This document shows, piece after piece, positions 38,205 to 45,200 of a DNA stretch of 64,000 nucleotides. Made by a program: the position numbers and the translations under genes. The notes below the pieces were generated by a model. It was not told the DNA's origin. It did not search any database and saw only the letters and a list, made by a program, of their open reading frames with translations. Each line of letters begins with the position of its first letter. Position 1 is the stretch's first letter. The stretch lies in the NCBI GenBank assembly GCA_016744455.1, contig JADGEI010000001.1, forward strand, positions 388,504-452,503, written 5' to 3'. Origin of the DNA: Alcanivoracaceae bacterium. Its GTDB lineage: Bacteria; Pseudomonadota; Gammaproteobacteria; Xanthomonadales; Marinicellaceae.

Positions 38205-39356
38205 TTAAAATGAACAAGTTATTGGTGATTCAAAGCTATTTTTAAATATCGATAAGGAGCTAGATTGAAATGAAATTATTGTGCTAGGGATAGAATTAAA
38301 CCATGCAGTTAAACTCGGTGGGATTGTTGCCAAATTCATTGCCGAAGGAACAAAATCTAAATTATTGTTATTAATAGAGAAATTATCTAAACTTAGGTTG
38401 ATGTAATTTAGCGGTATTGTTCCTATGAAATTATTTCCTCCAAGTGATAAGACTCTTAGTGAATTGAGGCTATTGATACTTTGAGGCAACCCACCAGTAA
38501 AGTTATTACCAATTAAATTTAAGAATTCTAGTTGAGTTAGCGTATTAAATGTTTCTGGTAAGTCTCCTGTGAAGTTATTGTCCATTAATAACAATGATTT
38601 TATTGATTGTAAATTGCCTATACAGGGCGTTAAAGGCCCCGTTAAGTTGTTGTTATTTAATGCCAATGTTTCTAGGTTAATTAAGTGGCCAAAAGAGTGT
38701 GGTATATTCCCTGTAAATTCATTATTATCAGCAATAAAAGATACCAAATTTGTCATTGATCCTAACATTGATGATAGTGAACCAGAAAGGTTGTTGTCAC
38801 CAATCCATAAAACTTGAAGTTGGTTTAAACTACTAAATCCTGTTGGGAGTACTCCAGTGAGGTGATTGTCAAATAAGAATAAAGACTGTAGTTGAGTTAA
38901 GTTGCTAATGGAACTTGGGATGTTGCCGGCAAATAAATTTTGGCTTAAATTTAAAGACACTAGGCTGGCTAATTGGCCAATTTCAACTGGTATAATATCC
39001 ACTAATACATTTTGACTTAAATTTAGGACTTGTAAACTGGTTAAACTTTGAATGGTTGATGGAACTATTCCTTGTAAATTATTGTTATTTAAATCAATGA
39101 TAAGAATGTTCCCGCCAATCACTTCCGCGGTTATCCCATACCAAGTCGAAACATCAGCATTTCCCCAGCCTGAGTTAATTGTCCAATTGTCGCCATCGGT
39201 TATATTATAGAGATTGATTAAAGAGGCACATTCTAGAAAATCTATATTAATATCTGGTTGTTGACATACTGTATTTGTATCTAGCATAGCTAATGAATTA
39301 TTTGAAACCCAAATAAATAAAATTATAAATAATTTTTCTTTTCTATAATAAGTCAT
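38205..39356 (-). CDS. Secreted plant-type leucine-rich-repeat protein
   Basis: A 384-residue exported protein from ATG 39354-39356, preceded by AAGG. A signal peptide (KLFIILFIWVSNNSLA) is followed by an LRRNT-like segment (residues 40-90, GDNWTINSGWG) and about ten 24-residue LRRs with the LxxLxLxxNxLxGxIPxxL consensus seen in plant receptor proteins. Near the C-terminus LSIFKNSFE resembles the IFxDGFE-type tail found at the end of many secreted proteins in related bacteria, here followed by nine residues. No transmembrane anchor is visible. It probably binds surface glycans or proteins. It lies alone, next to the membrane TPR protein on the same strand. Confidence 0.82.
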   Translation of the reverse strand: MTYYRKEKLFIILFIWVSNNSLAMLDTNTVCQQPDINIDFLECASLINLYNITDGDNWTINSGWGNADVSTWYGITAEVIGGNILIIDLNNNNLQGIVPSTIQSLTSLQVLNLSQNVLVDIIPVEIGQLASLVSLNLSQNLFAGNIPSSISNLTQLQSLFLFDNHLTGVLPTGFSSLNQLQVLWIGDNNLSGSLSSMLGSMTNLVSFIADNNEFTGNIPHSFGHLINLETLALNNNNLTGPLTPCIGNLQSIKSLLLMDNNFTGDLPETFNTLTQLEFLNLIGNNFTGGLPQSINSLNSLRVLSLGGNNFIGTIPLNYINLSLDNFSINNNNLDFVPSAMNLATIPPSLTAWFNSIPSTIISFQSSSLSIFKNSFESPITCSF

Positions 39357-39418
39357 ATTTTTTACCTTCTTGTAGTTATATGAAAATATTGCTCCTAGCA
39401 GAGTTAATGGTCTCAATT

Positions 39419-39443
39419 ATATGTACAACTAGAAAAACTACTA
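39419..39443 (+). repeat. 25-base repeat, copy 1
   Basis: The stretch ATATGTACAACTAGAAAAAC followed by TACTA at 39419-39443 recurs at 42118-42142 with two substitutions. It holds a TAG-N8-CTA dyad. On the minus strand it lies about 65 bases upstream of the leucine-rich-repeat gene and is followed by an ATATAAT -10-like box, so it may be part of that promoter. Confidence 0.6.
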
Positions 39444-41660
39444 TAACCATAATCCCTCTGCTATCATTTCACTTCGTACGCTATCTTCATATGATTTTAA
39501 AATATCCATTTGTATTATAAATTCAGGATGATCTCTTACAGTATCATAAAATGGGTAATATTTCAGTTCGTTCCAACTAGGTGGGTATTCGCTACTAATG
39601 CTTAGAGCTAATCTTTGAGCTGCAAGTTTAGCATCGCCTTTAATCGCTGCAATTCTTATTAAATTAGGTCCCGCTAAACGTGGCCACAAGCCATTTGCAA
39701 GTGATTTTTGTACATTTTTTTCAAGAGTTTCAAGGGTTTCATTACGTTTTGCTTTTTGCCCGTTTTTGTCATAAGCAACTGCTAGATAAAAGTTTTGATG
39801 CAGTGATAATCTATAATTCAACCAATAGATTGAGTGTTTAGCTAGGGGCTCTAGTAATTGGATTGACTTTTGGAGTTCACCTCTATTAATCAATTGAATA
39901 GCTTCTTCAATATCGGCATATTTTTGATTGCCGGATCCCCTTATAAATTTGATGTAATTGCTAATATTCTCATCATAGCATTGAATATTGCCAGTATTAA
40001 GACAGTAATAGGCTCTATCATCCATGGCTCTATTTGGAGATACCGTTTCAACCCTACTTAAATACATATCAGCAAGCTCAGGGTTATGGTAGTATAATCG
40101 CAAATCAGATGATATAAACAAGGCACTAAGAAGATTGGGATTATTTTTTAATATTTGATTAGTAACTCTTGTAGCTTGTAGGTCAAGGCCAGCAAGTATT
40201 AAAAGTTGTGAGTAATCATTTCTTAGTTTCAAATCTTCAGGGTTATTTAGAACTAATTGATCAATAAATTCTATAGCAGAATCTGCATCGCCAAGGAAAA
40301 TTTTATAATGAGCTAGTTTGACTTGAAGCGAGCTGTCAAGAGGGTTTAATGATAAGGCTTTTTCAATAAGTAACAAAGCTTCACGATACTCGTTGTCATA
40401 AATTTTTAATTCAGCCAATGCTGCTAATGCTTCAGCATTATTGGGTTCTAATTCTATGGCTTTGTTAATATATTTTAGTGGGGTTTCTTCACTATTTACT
40501 TCCATAACATAAGCATAAGAAAGATGTGCAGCTGCTAATTTTGGAGCTTTTTTAATTGACATTTCGGCAGCTAGTTTCATTGGTTTATAAGTGGACTCCC
40601 AAGTGGCTGTGCCTAATTGTGCAGGCCCTTCATATGATTTAGATAGGCCGGCCCATGCTAATGCGTAGTTTGAATCAAGATTAACAGCTAATTCAAGTTG
40701 TGAAATTGCTATATTTACACCTTCGGGAGTGCCTTTTCTCATCGCATCCATGCCTTTTAAATAAGCTTCATACGCTAATAAGTTTTTGGTTCCTCCAACT
40801 TCGCCTAATGTATTTGAATCAACTTTAAGTGTATTTAGCATCGCTGTTGCTACACCACTAGCAATTTCATCTTGAACTCTAAAGATGTCATCCAAAGTTT
40901 CATCGAATACTTTAGACCAAAGATGCGAGCCATCACTGCCTTTAATAAGCTGTGCTGTGATACGAACCTTATCTCCTTGACGCTGAACACTTCCTTCTAA
41001 AAGATTCGCTACACCCAATTTAATTGCAATTTCACGCATGTCTTCATTTTTTCCTTTAAATTTAAATGAGCTGGTCCTAGCTGCGACTCGTAAATCTGGT
41101 AATTGAACAAGTTTATGTAAGATTGTATCGGTTAAGCCATCAGAAAAATATTCCTGCTCTTTGTTGGAACTCATATTTATAAAAGGGAGAACTGCAATTG
41201 AATTATTGTCAATTTCTGGTTCGAGTGATACATCTAGTTCAGTTGAGAAAGTTTCTACCTTCATTGGTATGACGGATTGGGTTTTGTCATTCTCGCGAAA
41301 GCGGGAATCCATGCCTTTTTCACCAAACTGCTGCCATACAATCAAACCAGCTACCGCAATTGCCGCAACCAATGTAATATAATTTAATTTCTTAGATGTT
41401 TCGTGAGTAATAGTTTCATCAGCTTTAATGTCTTTTTCTTTTTTGATGCCTTCAGGCGTGAGTTCATAAACCCATGAGATAATTAAGACAATTGGAAAAC
41501 CAATCAACATGACTGTCACTATTAACGTATCAAACCAAGGTGGCAAGTTTAGAGCGGCTTCAAGTGTTGATGATACTTGTGCTAGTAACCAACCAATGAT
41601 TAAATAGGCAGCAGCTACTCGTATGACATTGCGGCGTTTTAGTTCGTTAAATAAGCCCAT
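39441..41660 (-). CDS. Membrane protein with FlgO/TolB-like domain and TPRs
   Basis: A 739-residue protein from ATG 41658-41660, with GGGGA upstream. It starts MGLFNELKRRNVIRV, the common beginning of a large gammaproteobacterial family often annotated as TPR or adenylate-cyclase-like proteins. Three transmembrane segments lie at about 13-30, 44-63 and 92-110. Then a FlgO/TolB-like domain (SIAVLPFINMSS, FSDGLTDTI, EGSVQRQGDKVRI) and TPR repeats to the C-terminus. No cyclase catalytic domain is present. Residues 117-126 (MDSRFRENDK) are encoded by an inserted dRS3-like palindrome. Function unknown. Confidence 0.8.
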   Translation of the reverse strand: MGLFNELKRRNVIRVAAAYLIIGWLLAQVSSTLEAALNLPPWFDTLIVTVMLIGFPIVLIISWVYELTPEGIKKEKDIKADETITHETSKKLNYITLVAAIAVAGLIVWQQFGEKGMDSRFRENDKTQSVIPMKVETFSTELDVSLEPEIDNNSIAVLPFINMSSNKEQEYFSDGLTDTILHKLVQLPDLRVAARTSSFKFKGKNEDMREIAIKLGVANLLEGSVQRQGDKVRITAQLIKGSDGSHLWSKVFDETLDDIFRVQDEIASGVATAMLNTLKVDSNTLGEVGGTKNLLAYEAYLKGMDAMRKGTPEGVNIAISQLELAVNLDSNYALAWAGLSKSYEGPAQLGTATWESTYKPMKLAAEMSIKKAPKLAAAHLSYAYVMEVNSEETPLKYINKAIELEPNNAEALAALAELKIYDNEYREALLLIEKALSLNPLDSSLQVKLAHYKIFLGDADSAIEFIDQLVLNNPEDLKLRNDYSQLLILAGLDLQATRVTNQILKNNPNLLSALFISSDLRLYYHNPELADMYLSRVETVSPNRAMDDRAYYCLNTGNIQCYDENISNYIKFIRGSGNQKYADIEEAIQLINRGELQKSIQLLEPLAKHSIYWLNYRLSLHQNFYLAVAYDKNGQKAKRNETLETLEKNVQKSLANGLWPRLAGPNLIRIAAIKGDAKLAAQRLALSISSEYPPSWNELKYYPFYDTVRDHPEFIIQMDILKSYEDSVRSEMIAEGLWL
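41286..41315. repeat. dRS3-like palindromic repeat inside the TPR gene
   Basis: The sequence GTCATTCTCGCGAAAGCGGG and the following AATCCATG form ATTCTCGC-GAAA-GCGGGAAT (41289-41308), a stem with one T-G wobble. It matches the widespread proteobacterial repeat typified by ATTCCC-N8-GGGAAT (dRS3 of Neisseria). It keeps the reading frame and encodes the MDSRFREND segment of the linker after transmembrane helix 3. No second copy was seen in the window. Confidence 0.75.
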
Positions 41661-42117
41661 CCTTTTCCCCAAGAATAATTGATGACATTAGTTGTTTATA
41701 TAGCAACATTAATGTCAAATAAAAATGAATATTGTTATTTTTTTCTACCATAATAAACGATTACGTATGTACTATCAATATTGCTTAGCAATGATATCCA
41801 TGATAATTTTATCTTTGGCGTATATTTTAAAGGTTTTTTTATTCTTAATCTCTAGAGTTGGGGTTATATGAGTTATCTGAATGTAACAAAACCAATTCTA
41901 TTACCAATGATCATTTATCTTTAGTAATAGGGTTTTGAGGTTTTAAAATTGATTCTAATTACTTATTTAAAAGCATTTACGAGATTAACAAAAAAAATCA
42001 TTTGGGTCAGATATCCACTTGTCATTTTCATAAACAACACATGGTTCTAAAAATGGATGCTTAGCTTGCATTCATCGTTTGACTATAAAATGCATCAAAT
42101 TTACAAACATTTGCATC

Positions 42118-42142
42118 ATATGTACAATTAGAAAAACCACTA
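42118..42142 (+). repeat. 25-base repeat, copy 2
   Basis: ATATGTACAATTAGAAAAAC followed by CACTA, differing from the copy at 39419 at two positions. The TTAG-N8-CTAA dyad is preserved and extended here. It lies about 80 bases upstream of the giant surface protein and about 460 bases upstream of the minus-strand TPR gene. Confidence 0.6.
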
Positions 42143-42167
42143 ATTCTGTTAGAATGTCACAATCTTT

Positions 42168-42190
42168 TACATTTTATATTGTAAAATGTA
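42168..42190. promoter_or_regulatory. 9-bp inverted repeat upstream of the giant surface protein
   Basis: TACATTTTA (42168-42176) and TAAAATGTA (42182-42190), a perfect dyad with a 5-base gap. It overlaps TATATT (42175-42180), a possible -10, so it could be an operator or an RNA hairpin in the leader. It sits about 35 bases before the start codon. Confidence 0.45.
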
Positions 42191-42224
42191 GCGGAAATAA
42201 CCTGAATCTCACTGGAGAAAAGTT

Positions 42225-45200
42225 TTGAATTTAAGAATTGTAATGATCGTTGTTTTAACATTGGCAAGCCAATTGGTTGGTGCTCAAAGTAAAACATATA
42301 ACGTATATATAGATAAGGATAATAAAGCATCGACAGGGTGTACTGTATTACAACCAGATTTTGCTACCCAGTTTGATGGTATTGATGGTTATATTTCTGT
42401 TGAAATTGGTGGCACACCTGTTTCGATTTCAAGTACTTTGTATCACAATTGTGTAGGAGCTTTATTTGATGCTGGTAGCGCAATAGTTGACTCTGCACTT
42501 GGTTTGAATACCAGTATGAGTGGCGAAGATGTCTTTGAAGTGCAGATGGATACTCGAGACTTGTCTATTCGTTCTTCTACAGTTGCTAGGTTGTATTTTA
42601 CAGCTGAATCAATAAATTCCACTGATATTGTTAGTGTTAATAATTCAGGTAGACCTATCTTATTTGGGGTGGCATTTCCAATTCCTTTCTTGTCGTTTAC
42701 ATCTTTACTTTTATTGTCTTTATTGATTTTCATTGTAGCAAAAAGAACTTATAAAAATAAAGCGTTAGTTGTATCTGCAGTATTACTTTTTTCTACAGTA
42801 GTGTGGGGTATGTTAGCTTTTGTAATCGATGGTGAGGTTGATGATTGGGTTGGTTACACTGCAATTGATGACCCACTAGCTGACAATTCTGGTCCGGGTA
42901 ATTTTTCTGATATTACACATGTATTTGCCAGTTTAGAAAGAGAATTATTTACGGCTCGTATTGATGTTGTAGATGTAGAGAATGAACCTCCAACAGCTGA
43001 TGATGTGATGGCAGGTAATATGTTAGAAGATGACACATTAATGGTAACACTATCTGGTGCTGACTTAGATGGTGATGCTCTGACCTTTAGTGTTGATACT
43101 ATACCAGGAAATGGCCAGGTCTCTGTTGTTACACCAATTAATACTACGTCAGCTAGCGTCATATATACTCCTGATCCTGATTATGTAGGCAATGATAGTT
43201 TTACTTACGTTGCTAATGATGGGCAAATTAATTCAGTTCCTGCTACTGTAAGTTTGGTTGTAGATCCTGTTAATGATGCACCAAGTTTTACTCCAGGAGG
43301 AGATGTTACCGTATTAGAGGATTCTGCTGCCTATTCGGCTGGATGGGCAACAGCCATATCTACAGGTCCAAGTGATGAAAGTGCTCAAACAATCAATTTT
43401 AATATTGTCAATGTAAGCAATGCAATATTATTTTCTGCTGTACCAGTAGTGGATGCTACTGGAAATTTAAGTTTCACTGTTGCCGCTGATGAGGCGGGTA
43501 CTTCAACTGTGACAATTAATATTATGGATGATGGCGGCACTGCCAATGGAGGTGTGGATACATCTGCAGATATCACATTTGACATTATTGTTACTGATGT
43601 TAATGATGCACCGTCGTTTACCAAAGGCGCTGATGAAACTGCATTGGAAGATGCAGGTGCTCAATCTGTTGTTGGCTGGGCCACAGTCTTATCTGCAGGA
43701 CCGGCAAGTGAAGCAGGGCAAGTTCTGAGTTTCAATGTTAGTAATAATAACAATGCATTGTTTAGTGTACAACCTGCGGTAAATGCTTCAGGTGATTTAA
43801 CTTATACTCCAAATGTTGATGCCAATGGTGCAACAGTAGTGACTATCAGTGTTTCTGATGATGGTGGTACAGCCAATGGAGGTGTTGATACTTCGACTGA
43901 TCAAACCTTTAATATAACAGTTACTGCGGTCAATGATGCTCCAAGTTTTACCAAAGGAGCGGATCAAAATGTACTAGAGGATTTAGGTGCACAGAATGTT
44001 TTAGGTTGGGCCACAGCAATCATAGAAGGGCCTGCTGATGAGTCAATACAAACAATAAGTTTTAATGTCAATAATGACAATAATGGATTATTCAGTGTGC
44101 AACCATCTGTCAATGCAATTGGCGATTTAACCTATACGGCTAACGCAGATGCTAGTGGTGTTGCTAATGTTACCATTAACATCATGGATGATGGTGGTAC
44201 TGCAGATGGTGGAGTGGATACTTCGGCTGATCAAACATTTACCATTACTATTACAGATATTAATGATGTGCCATCCTTTACAGTCGGTGGAAATCAAACG
44301 GTATTAGAAGATGCAGGGGCGCAATCAACCGCAGGGTGGGCAACAGCTTTATCGGCTGGACCTACCAGTGAATCAGGACAAATCTTAAGCTTTAATGTCA
44401 GTAATGACAATAATGGATTGTTCAGTGTACAACCATCTGTCAGTGCTACAGGAACCCTCTCTTTTACACCTACAGCTAATGCAAATGGTTTAGCCAATGT
44501 AACAGTCAGTATCATGGATAGCGGCGGTACTGCCAATGGCGGTGTGGATACATCGGCTGCTCAGATGTTTACCATATCTGTCACTGCAGTCAATGATGCG
44601 CCTAGTTTTACTAACGGAGGAAATGTTGGAGTGCTAGAAGACTCTATGCCATATAGTATGGCTTGGGCCAGTACTATTTTAACAGGACCTGCAGATGAAG
44701 TAGGTCAAACAAGCAACTTTAATATTATTGGCAATTCGGCACCAACTTTATTTTCATCAGGTCCAGCCATAAGCCCAACCGGGCAACTGACATTTACACC
44801 CGCATTAGATGCAGTAGGTACTGCAACACTATCAGTGAATTTAATGGATGATGGAGGTACTGCCAATAGTGGCGTTGATACATCAGCAGTTCAAATGTTT
44901 ACCATTACACTCAATCAAGTCAATGATGCACCATCATTTATGAAAGGAGCAGATCAAACATTTAATCAAGATTCAGGGGCACATACAATCAATGGGTGGG
45001 CGACAGCTTTATCTGAAGGGCCTGCCAATGAATCCAGTCAGAATTTGAGCTTTAATATTGTCAGTAACAGTAACGCAGCATTGTTTAGTGCTCAACCAAT
45101 GATCAGTGCATCTGGTGATTTGAGTTTTACATCAGCTGCAGCTACCAATGGGATGGCCACTATAACCCTAAATATTATGGATGATGGAGGTACAATGAAT

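Larger units (their letters stand above)
41661..42224. other. 564-base intergenic region, regulatory repeats
   Basis: This AT-rich spacer separates the divergent TPR gene (minus) and giant surface protein gene (plus). No coding frame with a start signal was found. The last 110 bases hold the second copy of the 25-base repeat and an inverted repeat close to the surface protein start. TGCATCA occurs twice (near 42091 and 42112). The rest looks unstructured. Confidence 0.6.

Noticed and set aside
39441..41660. Adenylate cyclase for the TPR protein
   Set aside because: The N-terminal membrane and FlgO/TolB-like parts match proteins often so named, but no class III cyclase catalytic motifs are present.
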